Of a DNA stretch of 64,000 bases, positions 1 through 8,172 are shown piece after piece. The DNA is from Streptomyces sp. 378. GTDB taxonomy: Bacteria > Actinomycetota > Actinomycetes > Streptomycetales > Streptomycetaceae. The DNA lies in the NCBI RefSeq assembly GCF_030124145.1, contig NZ_JASKMS010000004.1, positions 310,001-374,000 of the forward strand, read 5' to 3'. The translations under genes and the position numbers were made by a program. The notes beneath the pieces are model-generated. The model was not told where the DNA came from. It did not search any database and saw only the letters and a program-made list of their open reading frames with translations. Every line of letters starts with the position of its first letter. Position 1 is the stretch's first letter.

Positions 1-261
1 TGCGCCCGGGACCCGCTGGGGGCGTGCGACGACCCGTACGGTCACCGCCTCGCCGGCCGACGGGACGTGCGCGAAGGGCACCTCGCGGCCGTCCACGACG
101 AGGGCGCCCACCTCGGTCAGCGGCACGCCCAGCGACTCGACGACATGGCCGAGGCTGGAGACGCCGTCGGTGCCTGCCCGCACGGTGTTCGTGCCCCGGG
201 CCCGGGGCACGAACACCGTCAGCTCGGGGGCGAAATGGACCTGGATCTCGGGACCGTTCAC
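1..261 (-). CDS. Mut7-C ubiquitin-like/RNase domain protein, N-terminal part (cut by window start)
   Basis: Reading the minus strand from a GTG at 261 gives an 87-codon open fragment, VNGPEIQVHFAPELTVFV at its start, then GTDGVSSLGHVVESLGVPL and VGALVVDGREVPF. This matches the small beta-grasp (ubiquitin-like) domain that precedes the Mut7-C RNase (PIN-like) domain in a common actinobacterial protein family; the RNase half would lie outside the window. The start codon overlaps the stop of the broken tetR by GTGA, so the two may be co-transcribed. The family is thought to act on RNA, but its substrate is not known to me. The recognition rests on family resemblance only. Confidence 0.72.
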   Translation of the reverse strand, partial: MNGPEIQVHFAPELTVFVPRARGTNTVRAGTDGVSSLGHVVESLGVPLTEVGALVVDGREVPFAHVPSAGEAVTVRVVARPQRVPGA

Positions 262-578
262 CCGGTCAGGATGCCATGGCCCGGGTCGCCGGCCTCAGGT
301 CTTTCCGCTCGGCAGGCCGTGCTCCAGGACGTCCAGGGCGCGGTCGGCGAGATCCCGGACGTCGTCTTGACGACGATGCCCTCCTTCGTGGGGAAGTACC
401 GGAAGACGGTCGACGGCGACACCTCGGCGCGGTCGGCGATCTGCTCGATCGTCGTGGCGTCGTAGCCCCGCTCCTCGATCAGCGCGTAGGCCGCGGTGCG
501 GATCGCCCGGCGGGTCTTGATCTTCTTCCGTTCCCGCAGTCCCGGCCGGAGGGGGTGGGGTGGGGGGGGAGCCGTCAT
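258..578 (-). pseudogene. TetR-family regulator remnant (internal deletion/frameshift)
   Basis: From ATG 578 the frame encodes a good TetR DNA-binding domain: RRAIRTAAYALIEERGYDAT, then EQIADRAEVSPSTVFRYFPT. After KEGIV the protein turns into low-quality sequence and stops at 106 residues, whereas TetR proteins are usually about 190-220. The -1 frame immediately after that point reads DDVRDLADRALDVLEHGLPS and then stops. That looks like the normal C-terminal helix of a TetR protein. I infer that most of the ligand-binding domain has been deleted and the tail is out of frame. A short DNA-binding-only product could still be made. Sequencing error is less likely because the middle is missing, not just shifted. 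Confidence 0.62.
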
Positions 579-648
579 GCGGGTCGTTGTCGGGCACGCG
601 AAAGGCCACGGCGCGCGAGCCGTGGCCGGGAGGGGAGCGGGTGGGGGC

Positions 649-1362
649 CTACCCGTGCTGGTACGCCACCAGCGAGATCCCCACGTAGTGGGCGACGAAG
701 GCCGCCAGGGTGAGCGAGTGGAACACCTCGTGGAAGCCGAACCAGCGCGGCGAGGGGTTCGGCCGCTTGATCCCGTAGACCACGCCGCCCGCGCTGTAGA
801 GCAGGCCGCCGACGACGACCAGGACGAGGACGGCGACACCGCCGGTGCGCATGAAGTCGGGCAGGTAGAAGACGGCCGCCCAGCCCATCGCGATGTAGCA
901 CGGGGTGTAGAGCCAGCGTGGGGCGCCGACCCAGAAGACGCGGAAGAGGATCCCGGCCACGGCCGCGCCCCAGATGCCCCACAGCAGCCACCGGCCCTTG
1001 GAGTCCGGCAGGAGCAGCATGGTCAGCGGTGTGTAGGTGCCCGCGATGATCAGGAAGATGTTGGCGTGGTCCAGCCGGCGCAGGACGCCGTCCATGCGCG
1101 GGCTCCAGTCGCCCCGGTGGTACAGCGCGCTGACGCCGAACAGCAGGCATGCGGTCAGAGCGAAGACGCCGCAGGCGATGCGCCCTCTGGAGGAGTCGGC
1201 GAGGGCGGTCAGCACCAGACCCGCGACCAGAACGGCCGGGAACATGCCGAGGTGCAGCCAGCCACGCAGTTTCGGCTTCACCGGGTGAGGCAGGGAGAGC
1301 GCCTGTGGACCGTGGCCGTCGGCCGCCGAGTCCGTGGGCGCGTCGGGGACGAACGCAGTCAT
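649..1362 (-). CDS. Hemolysin III / PAQR family membrane protein
   Basis: This 237-residue integral membrane protein has about seven predicted transmembrane segments. It carries the family signatures SALYHRGDWS in an early segment, LDHANIFLIIAGTYTPL in the middle, and FHEVFHSLTLAAFVAHYVG at the end. The His, Asp and paired His residues fit the metal site of progestin/adiponectin-receptor-like (YqfA/hemolysin III) proteins. Family members are proposed lipid hydrolases or membrane-stress proteins, and the true role here is unknown. I chose ATG 1362 because upstream in-frame sequence has no coding character. It is transcribed away from pckG, whose leader shares the 327-nt gap. Confidence 0.9.
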   Translation of the reverse strand: MTAFVPDAPTDSAADGHGPQALSLPHPVKPKLRGWLHLGMFPAVLVAGLVLTALADSSRGRIACGVFALTACLLFGVSALYHRGDWSPRMDGVLRRLDHANIFLIIAGTYTPLTMLLLPDSKGRWLLWGIWGAAVAGILFRVFWVGAPRWLYTPCYIAMGWAAVFYLPDFMRTGGVAVLVLVVVGGLLYSAGGVVYGIKRPNPSPRWFGFHEVFHSLTLAAFVAHYVGISLVAYQHG

Positions 1363-1689
1363 GGCCGAATGGTAGCTACGGAACCGTAAGTGACGTATCA
1401 GCGGCTGCGCTTGACCGGTGAAGAGTGGCCATCCTCTCACTCCGGCTCGGTGATGGTTACGCAAACGGTAGGTCAGGTGAACGCAACGTGCACGTAAAGC
1501 GGCGCGAGAAACCGTGGCGAGCCTCACGTTGCTCACCTGTGCGCTCCTCTGGACAGATGGGCGCGAGCATCGGATGATCAAATGAGTGCGGTCGGCACCG
1601 GATGAGCGCCCAAGATCCTCCGTGAAGCATCCGGGTCGCAGCCCCCACGGGGCCTGACATCACAAAAAATCCCTCATTTAGGAGCAATC
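1363..1689. other. Intergenic region upstream of pckG
   Basis: This 327-nt gap lies between divergent genes. It contains the perfect palindrome ACGTGCACGT at 1486-1495, a possible operator, and an A-rich stretch (caaaaaat) just before the pckG ribosome-binding site. No ORF with Streptomyces codon use is visible in it. Confidence 0.4.
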
Positions 1690-3519
1690 GTGGCGCGCGA
1701 TATCGCGGCTCCCCCCGTCCCCACCACCCATCAGGGGCTGATCTCGTGGGTCAACGAGATCGCTGAACTGACGCAGCCGGACAACGTGGTCTGGTGTGAC
1801 GGATCCGAGGCCGAGTACGAGCGACTGTGCGAAGAGCTCGTGGAGAAGGGCACCTTCCGGAAACTCGACCCGATCAAGCGCCCTCACTCCTACTACGCGG
1901 CCTCTGATCCCACCGACGTCGCCCGCGTGGAGGACCGGACCTTCATCTGCTCCGAGAAGGAGGCGGACGCCGGCCCGACCAACCACTGGAAGGCCCCCGC
2001 CGAGATGCGGGAGATCTTCCAGGGCTCCGAGGGCCAGGGCGGTCTGTTCCGCGGCTCGATGCGCGGCCGGACCATGTACGTCGTGCCCTTCTGCATGGGC
2101 CCCCTCGGCTCGCCGCTGTCCGCGCTCGGCGTGGAGATCACCGACTCGGCGTACGTCGCCGTCTCCATGCGCACGATGACGCGCATGGGCCAGGCCGTCC
2201 TCGACGAGCTCGGCTCCGACGGTTTCTTCGTCAAGGCCGTCCACACCCTGGGCGCCCCGCTGGAGCCCGGCCAGGCGGACGTCCCCTGGCCCTGCAACCA
2301 GACCAAGTACATCTCGCACTTCCCCGAGGACCGCGAGATCTGGTCCTACGGCTCCGGCTACGGCGGCAACGCCCTGCTCGGCAAGAAGTGCTACGCCCTG
2401 CGCATCGCCTCCGTCATGGCCCGTGACGAGGGCTGGCTGGCCGAGCACATGCTCGTGCTGAAGCTGACCCCGCCGCGCGGTGAGGCCAAGTATGTCGCCG
2501 CCGCCTTCCCGAGCGCCTGCGGCAAGACCAACCTCGCCATGCTGGAGCCGACCATCCCCGGCTGGACGGTCGAGACCATCGGCGACGACATCGCCTGGAT
2601 GCGCTTCGGCGAGGACGGCCGCCTCTACGCCATCAACCCCGAGGCCGGCTTCTTCGGCGTCGCGCCCGGCACCGGTGAGCACACCAACGCCAACGCGATG
2701 AAGACGCTGTGGGGCAACTCGGTCTTCACCAACGTGGCGCTGACGGACGACGGCGACATCTGGTGGGAGGGCATGACGGAGGAGACCCCGGCCCACCTGA
2801 CGGACTGGAAGGGCAACGACTGGACGCCCGAGTCCGGCGTCCCGGCCGCGCACCCCAACGCCCGCTTCACCGTCCCGGCCTCGCAGTGCCCGATCATCGC
2901 GCCCGAGTGGGAGGACCCCAAGGGCGTGCCGATCTCGGCGATCCTCTTCGGTGGCCGCCGCGCCACCGCCGTACCGCTGGTGACGGAGTCCTTCGACTGG
3001 AACCACGGCGTCTTCCTCGGCGCCAACGTGGCCTCCGAGAAGACCGCCGCCGCCGAGGGCAAGGTCGGCGAACTGCGCCGCGACCCGTTCGCGATGCTGC
3101 CGTTCTGCGGCTACAACATGGGCGACTACATGGCCCACTGGATCGACGTGGCCAAGGACAAGGACCAGTCCAAGCTGCCGAAGATCTACTACGTCAACTG
3201 GTTCCGCAAGGACGACGAGGGCAAGTTCGTCTGGCCCGGCTTCGGCGAGAACAGCCGCGTCCTGAAGTGGATCGTGGAGCGCCTGGAGGGCAAGGCCGAG
3301 GGCGTCGAGACCCCCATCGGCGTCCTGCCGACCAAGGAGGCCCTCGACACCGACGGCCTGGACCTGGCCGAGTCCGACCTGGACTTCCTGCTCACGGTCG
3401 ACAAGGAGGTCTGGCGCGAGGAGGCCGCGCTGGTCCCCGAGCACCTCAACACCTTCGGCGACCACACGCCGAAGGAGCTGTGGGACCAGCACCGCGCCCT
3501 GGTGGAGCGCCTGGGCTGA
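1690..3519 (+). CDS. pckG: Phosphoenolpyruvate carboxykinase (GTP)
   Basis: This 609-residue cytosolic enzyme converts oxaloacetate plus GTP to phosphoenolpyruvate, GDP and CO2, the entry step of gluconeogenesis. All GTP-PEPCK landmarks are present: the substrate loop [20 protein letters not shown], the metal-site block [14 protein letters not shown], and the P-loop [11 protein letters not shown] with the reactive Cys at about residue 277. [10 protein letters not shown] and the lid region [20 protein letters not shown] follow. Length is normal for the family. Translation starts at GTG 1690, 5 nt after a GGAG box at 1681-1684. It is monocistronic, with an inverted repeat immediately downstream. 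Confidence 0.98.
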   Translation: MARDIAAPPVPTTHQGLISWVNEIAELTQPDNVVWCDGSEAEYERLCEELVEKGTFRKLDPIKRPHSYYAASDPTDVARVEDRTFICSEKEADAGPTNHWKAPAEMREIFQGSEGQGGLFRGSMRGRTMYVVPFCMGPLGSPLSALGVEITDSAYVAVSMRTMTRMGQAVLDELGSDGFFVKAVHTLGAPLEPGQADVPWPCNQTKYISHFPEDREIWSYGSGYGGNALLGKKCYALRIASVMARDEGWLAEHMLVLKLTPPRGEAKYVAAAFPSACGKTNLAMLEPTIPGWTVETIGDDIAWMRFGEDGRLYAINPEAGFFGVAPGTGEHTNANAMKTLWGNSVFTNVALTDDGDIWWEGMTEETPAHLTDWKGNDWTPESGVPAAHPNARFTVPASQCPIIAPEWEDPKGVPISAILFGGRRATAVPLVTESFDWNHGVFLGANVASEKTAAAEGKVGELRRDPFAMLPFCGYNMGDYMAHWIDVAKDKDQSKLPKIYYVNWFRKDDEGKFVWPGFGENSRVLKWIVERLEGKAEGVETPIGVLPTKEALDTDGLDLAESDLDFLLTVDKEVWREEAALVPEHLNTFGDHTPKELWDQHRALVERLG

Positions 3520-3537
3520 ACCCCCACCCCCCGAACT

Positions 3538-3596
3538 CCGCGGCCGGCCGGAACCGACAGTGCCCTGACCAGCAACATCGTCAAGGCCGGCCGCGG
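3538..3596 (+). terminator. Inverted repeat after pckG
   Basis: A perfect 12-bp stem, CCGCGGCCGGCC at 3538-3549 and its complement at 3585-3596, is separated by 35 nt and begins 18 nt after the pckG stop. There is no T-tract, as is usual in Streptomyces. A second near-perfect 18-bp hairpin (3746-3763 with 3771-3788) lies inside the tail of the convergent gene. Together they could stop transcription from both sides. Confidence 0.55.
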
Positions 3597-3723
3597 GACC
3601 GACTGGCGGGACCCCGCACAACGGCGTGCGGGTACCGGGCCTGCCACCGCCTCCCGTCCGCCCCGACGGGGCCGGCGGTGACGGACCCACCCCGCCCGCT
3701 TCGGCGCGGCCCGCCCAGCGGGC

Positions 3724-4200
3724 TCACGAACGTGCCGATGGATGACCGAGCGCTCCGGCCGACGGCCTACGTCGACCGGGGCGCTCGGGCGCTTTCGGGG
3801 TGTCGGCGTCGGTGTCCGTGCCTGTGCCGGCTTCGGTGAACAGGTCGCACCACACCGTCTTGCGGCCGGCCTCCTGCTGCACACCCCACCGCACGGCCAG
3901 CGCGTCCAGCAGCGCCAGCCCCCGGCCGGATTCTGCCTCACCCCCGGCGCCGACCGCCCCGACCAGGACGGGCAGGGCCCGGGGGTCGGGATCGGTGACC
4001 CCGAGCCGGACGCACCCGCCCTCCTCCCGCCACACCCGCACGGTGACGGGAACGCCCTCCCCGACGTGCCGGATCACGTTCGTGACGAGTTCGCTCGCGC
4101 AGAGCTGCACGTCGATCCCGTGCGGACGCAGGGCCCGCCGCACGCCGGACACCTCGGCCGGGGTCGCGAGCAGTTCCAGGGTCACCTCCGGCCGCCGCAT
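3724..4200 (-). CDS. ATP-binding protein (HATPase_c_2, RsbW-like anti-sigma kinase family)
   Basis: This 158-residue protein has the GHKL fold: the N-box LCASELVTNVIRHVGEG, the glycine-rich GGEAESGRGLALLDALAVRWG, and the closing strand KTVWCDLFTEAG. Such stand-alone ATPases are abundant in Streptomyces. They are usually annotated as anti-sigma-factor serine kinases, but most have no known partner. ATG 4200 is joined to the upstream 66-residue gene by TGATG, so the pair is translationally coupled. The C-terminal 30 residues are Thr/Asp/Pro rich and partly encoded by a strong hairpin (3746-3788). Confidence 0.85.
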   Translation of the reverse strand: MRRPEVTLELLATPAEVSGVRRALRPHGIDVQLCASELVTNVIRHVGEGVPVTVRVWREEGGCVRLGVTDPDPRALPVLVGAVGAGGEAESGRGLALLDALAVRWGVQQEAGRKTVWCDLFTEAGTGTDTDADTPKAPERPGRRRPSAGALGHPSARS

Positions 4201-4400
4201 CACGCGGCGCCCTTGCGCAGGGCGGCGGTCAGGGCTCGGGCGGTGAGGAGGTTGCAGTTGCCGAGCGCGATCAGCGGCCGCGTGGGCCGGGAGGCGAAAG
4301 CGGGGAGATCGAGTCCCAGGGACGGCAGGGTGATGCCGTGTGCGGCGAGTGCGACTCGCAACTCCTTGACGCAGGCGTCGGCTTCGGCGGGGCTGTGCAT
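4200..4400 (-). CDS. Small conserved-type hypothetical protein
   Basis: This 66-residue protein begins MHSPAEADACVKELRVALAA and ends LIALGNCNLLTARALTAALR. I do not recognise a domain. It is a small amphipathic helical protein of the kind often found directly before Streptomyces ATP-binding anti-sigma-like genes. Its stop overlaps the next start as TGATG, and it is divergent from the XRE regulator at 4559, with a 158-nt gap that must hold both promoters. A role as antagonist or partner of the ATP-binding protein is inference from position only. Confidence 0.65.
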   Translation of the reverse strand: MHSPAEADACVKELRVALAAHGITLPSLGLDLPAFASRPTRPLIALGNCNLLTARALTAALRKGAA

Positions 4401-4558
4401 GGGGGTTCACACCTTCCAGTGCGCTGAGTGACGAACTCCTCACACTGTGACGCCGACCGCCGTACCGTGACAGCCCATCGGCATCCCGCGCCTGGACTGC
4501 GCGTACGCGCTGCTGAGTCCGGTAGCGGGCGGTAACGGCACACCAAGGACGGTGAACG

Positions 4559-5413
4559 ATGGGTCAGCGCAAGGACATCGACGGGTCGACGGGCGTCCCG
4601 ACCTTCTACGGCAGTGAGTTGCGCTGGAAGCGGGAGGAGGCGGGCCTCACCCTCCAGCAACTCGTCGAGGGCAGCTTCTACGGCCCGAGCCACCTCAGCG
4701 AGATCGAGCGGGGAACGCGCCGGATGCCGGCGGAACTCGCCGAGCACGTGGACAGGGCGCTCGGCACGGACGGCTTCTTCCGGCGGCGGTGTGAGGACGT
4801 ACGGCGGGCGAAACGACGGGGGCACGCGAGCTACTTCGAGCGGGTGCTGGAGGCGGAGCAGCACGCGGAGACCATCGAGGAGTGGTGTCCGACGCTGGTG
4901 CCGGGGTTGTTGCAGACGGAGGCGTATGCGCGGGCGGTCACCCGCTCTGCCCACCCTCTGGCTCCGGACGTGGAGGTTGAGGAGAAGGTGACCGCCAGGC
5001 TGGCGCGGGCGCGGCTGTTCGAGGACGACCACAAGACCCCGGAGTACTGGGTGATCCTGCCCGAGTCGCTGCTGCGACAGCCGATCCTGCCGCCCGAGCA
5101 GAGCGCCGAACAGTGGGAGCGCGTCGCGGACCTGGCGCGACGCCGTCGCATCGTTCCCCAGATCCTTCCGTGGAACTGCGGGGCGTACCCGCTGATGCTG
5201 GGCTCGGCCATGGTCATGACCTTCCCGGACGCCCCGCCCCTGGTTTACACGGAGGCACAGTACAGCGGGGACACCATCGACGATCCGGCCCTCGTGAAGG
5301 AGTACCGCAAGGCATACGATCGGCTCAGGGCCGCCGCACTGCCCCCGGAGGCGTCCCTCGCCCTGATCGAGCAAGCGGCTGAGGATGACCGAAATGGTAA
5401 AGAGCGCACGTGA
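4559..5413 (+). CDS. XRE-family regulator with DUF5753 domain
   Basis: This 284-residue protein has an N-terminal Cro/C1 helix-turn-helix, GSELRWKREEAGLTLQQLVE and FYGPSHLSEIERGTRRMP, in residues 15-65. A DUF5753 ligand-binding-like domain follows: IEEWCPTLVPGLLQTEAYAR to VYTEAQYSGDTIDDP. Proteins of this class (BldB/WhiJ-type partners) control differentiation or antibiotic genes together with a small DUF397 protein. The DUF397 gene is right here, overlapping the 3' end by 29 nt, so the two form one unit. Start ATG 4559 follows GGTGAAC. Divergent from the ATP-binding pair. Confidence 0.92.
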   Translation: MGQRKDIDGSTGVPTFYGSELRWKREEAGLTLQQLVEGSFYGPSHLSEIERGTRRMPAELAEHVDRALGTDGFFRRRCEDVRRAKRRGHASYFERVLEAEQHAETIEEWCPTLVPGLLQTEAYARAVTRSAHPLAPDVEVEEKVTARLARARLFEDDHKTPEYWVILPESLLRQPILPPEQSAEQWERVADLARRRRIVPQILPWNCGAYPLMLGSAMVMTFPDAPPLVYTEAQYSGDTIDDPALVKEYRKAYDRLRAAALPPEASLALIEQAAEDDRNGKERT

Positions 5414-5684
5414 CTTGAGCACAGCGGTCTGGCGCAAGAGCACCTACAGCAACGGCGACGGCGGTAACTGCGTCGAGGTAGCCGAGGCCTTCCCCGGCGC
5501 CGCCCACTGGCGCAAGAGCAGCTACAGCAACGGCGACGGCGGCGACTGCCTCGAAGTGTGCGACGCCCACACCGCCGTCGTCCCCGTCCGTGACTCCAAG
5601 GTCCCCCACGGCCCGGTCCTCACCATCACGGCCCCGGCGTGGACGTCCTTCGTCACGTCCCTCAAGTCGGCGCCTGTCGCCTGA
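5385..5684 (+). CDS. DUF397 protein with a duplicated domain head
   Basis: This 99-residue partner of the XRE/DUF5753 protein carries the DUF397 signature twice in tandem: WRKSTYSNGDGGNCVEVA and, 27 residues later, WRKSSYSNGDGGDCLEVC. A normal DUF397 end, VPVRDSKVPHGPVLTITAPA, follows. Typical members are 60-80 residues with one copy, so the first copy looks like a recent partial duplication. It starts within the upstream gene (ATG 5385, or ATG 5394). DUF397 proteins act in WhiJ-like regulatory pairs, and the exact mechanism is unsettled. Confidence 0.88.
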   Translation: MTEMVKSARDLSTAVWRKSTYSNGDGGNCVEVAEAFPGAAHWRKSSYSNGDGGDCLEVCDAHTAVVPVRDSKVPHGPVLTITAPAWTSFVTSLKSAPVA

Positions 5685-6259
5685 CCCCCTTTGGAGTGGG
5701 AGCCCGCTTGTCACCGGCGTGTGCGAAGGCCTCGACAAGGGGGAAATTCACCTCGTCGTTCTCCGGCGGGCCATGGCCATGATGGTCAGCGCCAGCCCGC
5801 CGAGAGCGCGCCCATGAGCACATGGTTCTGGTCGCGAGCGGCCAGGACGATGCGGAACAGTCCGAATGCACTACCGCTCACTACGAACAGAGTCAGCTGC
5901 TGTCCCTCTTGGCCCTGCTACGGACCCCAATGGTCCACAGGACGAGCGATGCCACTCCCAAAGCGGCCACGGAGACGGGCGGAGGTGGAGGTGGGGTCGG
6001 ACGGCCGCGTGGTCTTCCGTCGCGTCGCCACCGCTCTCGGCACTCCGGTCGGTCCGGCCATTCCGGCGGATCCGGTCGCGCGTGGTCGCGGGCGGGCGGC
6101 AGCCGGGGAGACCGAGGGATCGCATCGCCGTCTCCGACAGGCGTGAGGGCCATCGGGCAGGGGTACCCGACGGCCCTCACGGAGGGGTTAGTGGCGCCCG
6201 GTCCGCGCGTCGCTGCGGGTGCGCGCGGACCGGGGCCGTCTGGGGGAGCCCCGCAGGGC
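5685..6259. other. Gene-poor interval with possible decayed gene
   Basis: No convincing gene is present in these 575 nt. On the minus strand, hydrophobic pieces occur in successive frames: VSVAALGVASLVLWTIGVR near 5895-5960, then LFVVSGSAFGLFRIVLAARD near 5810-5890, then GLALTIMAMA near 5770. This is what a frameshifted small membrane protein would look like. On the plus strand a 65-codon ORF (5949-6146, MPLPKRPRRRAEVEVGS) ends exactly where a strong hairpin begins (6143). Its codon use is mediocre, so I list it only as a possibility. Confidence 0.3.
6143..6180. terminator. Hairpin terminator candidate
   Basis: A 15-bp stem (6143-6157 with 6166-6180, one mismatch) has an 8-nt loop. It lies 79 nt beyond the stop of the minus-strand gene at 6260 and overlaps the stop of the doubtful plus-strand ORF, so it could work in either direction. 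Confidence 0.55.
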
Positions 6260-6679
6260 TCAGCGGGACGCCAGGGGGCGCGGCTCCAGCGCCGCGGTGT
6301 GGGCGTCCATCCGCTCGGCGGCCAGGATCGCGGCCGCCGTGTCGGCCCGGGAGGCGGCGACGACCAGCGCGCGGCCCGCCAGGGCGTGGGCCCGCCGGTG
6401 CAGGGCGGTGGTGCCCTGCTCGGGCCGGGCGCTCATCGGCGCGCGCACCGGGGTGCGTCCTCCGCGCAGCCTGCTCACCTGCTCCGCGAGCCGCTCCGCC
6501 GCGGTGTCCAGGTCGGTCGAGGCCTGCGTCGCGCGCAGCTCGTCCGTGACGGCGAGCAGGGCGGCGAGATGGCCCGCGAGCTGGATGTCCAGCTCTTCCT
6601 CGCGGGAACGGTGGGGGAAGTCCGGGTTGGGGCCGTCCACCGTGCTGTGGACCGACTTGGCGCGGATCGGTTCGTACAT
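6260..6679 (-). CDS. Conserved-type hypothetical helical protein
   Basis: This 139-residue protein begins MYEPIRAKSVHSTVDGPN. I do not recognise a named domain. The sequence is almost entirely alpha-helical in character (LDIQLAGHLAALLAVTDELR, then TDLDTAAERLAEQVSRLRG, then ADTAAAILAAERMDAHTAAL). It has no signal peptide or membrane span, which suggests a small cytoplasmic helical-bundle protein. ATG 6679 is preferred over the earlier ATG because AGGAGG sits at 6687-6692, 7 nt upstream. It is oriented like the aminotransferase at 6835, 155 nt behind that gene, with a hairpin after it. Confidence 0.7.
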   Translation of the reverse strand: MYEPIRAKSVHSTVDGPNPDFPHRSREEELDIQLAGHLAALLAVTDELRATQASTDLDTAAERLAEQVSRLRGGRTPVRAPMSARPEQGTTALHRRAHALAGRALVVAASRADTAAAILAAERMDAHTAALEPRPLASR

Positions 6680-6834
6680 GGGAAGGCCTCCTGAGCTTTT
6701 GCAGGAAACCATCCTAGCTTAGATTTCGTCTAAAGTTGAGTTGTTCACAAAACAGGACTGCCCGCGCACATAGGGTGAGCGGGCGGTCCGGTGGGGTACG
6801 GCGGGCAGGTTGGTGGGGTGTGTCTTCCGTCGGA

Positions 6835-8046
6835 TCAGGGCTGGCTGTAGCCGTCCAGGAAGTGTCCGATCCGCCCCACGGCGTCGGTCAGGTCCCCGAC
6901 CGTCGGCAGGGTCACCACCCGGAAGTGGTCCGGCTCCGGCCAGTTGAAGCCCGTGCCCTGCACGACCATGATCTTCTCGCGCCGGAGCAGGTCCAGGACC
7001 ATGCGGCGGTCGTCCTTGATCTTGAAGACCTTGGGGTCGAGGCGGGGGAAGAGGTACAGCGCGCCCTTGGGCTTCACGCAGGTCACACCGGGGATCTGGG
7101 TCAGCAGCTCGTAGGCCGTGTCCCGCTGCTCGCGCAGCCGGCCGCCCGGCAGTACCAGGTCGTTTATCGTCTGCCGCCCGCTGAGCGCCGCGACGACTCC
7201 GTGCTGTCCGGGCATGTTCGCGCACAGGCGCATGTTCGCCAGGATCGTCAGACCCTCGATGTAGGAGTCGGCGTGGGCGCGCGGCCCGGAGATCGACATC
7301 CAGCCGACCCGGTAACCGGCCACCCGGTAGGCCTTCGACATGCCGTTGAAGGTGAGGGTCAGCAGGTCGGGGGCGACCTTGGCGGTCGGGGTGTGCACGG
7401 CGTCGTCGTAGAGGATCTTGTCGTAGATCTCGTCGGAGCAGACGAGCAGGTTGTGTCGGCGCGCGATGTCGGTCAGGCCCTTGATCATCGCCTCGTCGTA
7501 CACGGCCCCCGTCGGGTTGTTGGGGTTGATGATCACGAGCGCCTTGGTCCGGTCGGTGACCTTGCGCTCGATGTCGGCGAGGTCCGGCATCCAGTCGGCC
7601 TGCTCGTCGCAGCGGTAGTGCACGGCGGTGCCGCCGGAGAGGGAGACGGCGGCGGTCCACAGCGGGTAGTCGGGCGCGGGCACGAGGACCTCGTCGCCGT
7701 CGTCCAGCAGGCCCTGCATCGCCATCACGATCAGCTCGGACACACCGTTGCCGATGAAGACGTGCTCGACGTCCGTCTCGATGCCGAGGGTCTGGTTGTG
7801 CATGACCACGGCCCGGCGGGCCGCCAGCAGTCCCTTGGCGTCGCCGTAGCCGTGCGCCGACGACACGTTGCGGAGGATGTCCTCCAGGATCTCGGGCGGG
7901 CACTCGAAGCCGAACGCCGCCGGGTTGCCGGTGTTGAGCTTGAGGATCCGGTGACCGGCCGCTTCCAGCCGCATCGCCTCCTCGAGCACCGGGCCCCGGA
8001 TCTCGTAACAGACGTTGGCGAGCTTGGTCGACTGGATCACCTGCAT
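6835..8046 (-). CDS. PLP-dependent aminotransferase, AlaA (YfbQ)-like
   Basis: This 403-residue class I/II aminotransferase closely resembles E. coli AlaA (glutamate-pyruvate transaminase). It shares the opening STKLANVCYEIRGPVLEEA, LKLNTGNPAAFGFECP and SSAHGYGDAKGL, plus the PLP-binding segments IINPNNPTGAVY and NGMSKAYRVAGYRVGW (Schiff-base Lys) and the Arg near the C-terminus (HFRVVTLP). Likely reaction: alanine synthesis from pyruvate and glutamate; aspartate as alternative substrate cannot be excluded. ATG 8046 is chosen because the upstream in-frame extension lacks family similarity. The promoter would be shared with the divergent gene at 8173. Confidence 0.93.
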   Translation of the reverse strand: MQVIQSTKLANVCYEIRGPVLEEAMRLEAAGHRILKLNTGNPAAFGFECPPEILEDILRNVSSAHGYGDAKGLLAARRAVVMHNQTLGIETDVEHVFIGNGVSELIVMAMQGLLDDGDEVLVPAPDYPLWTAAVSLSGGTAVHYRCDEQADWMPDLADIERKVTDRTKALVIINPNNPTGAVYDEAMIKGLTDIARRHNLLVCSDEIYDKILYDDAVHTPTAKVAPDLLTLTFNGMSKAYRVAGYRVGWMSISGPRAHADSYIEGLTILANMRLCANMPGQHGVVAALSGRQTINDLVLPGGRLREQRDTAYELLTQIPGVTCVKPKGALYLFPRLDPKVFKIKDDRRMVLDLLRREKIMVVQGTGFNWPEPDHFRVVTLPTVGDLTDAVGRIGHFLDGYSQP

Positions 8047-8172
8047 GTCTGGGAGCTTACGGCCCGGTAACGCGTCCCGGGCCGTGTTTTCCGCCACGTG
8101 AGACGCGGGGATTTGCGTCGGTATCGGCGCGCGCTGTCCCACCAGCCCCTTCGGTCCCTAGAATGCGCCGCC

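Noticed and set aside
1678..3690. 670-codon minus-strand ORF opposite pckG
   Set aside because: It mirrors pckG codon bias on the other strand; the protein has no family features and pckG is certain.
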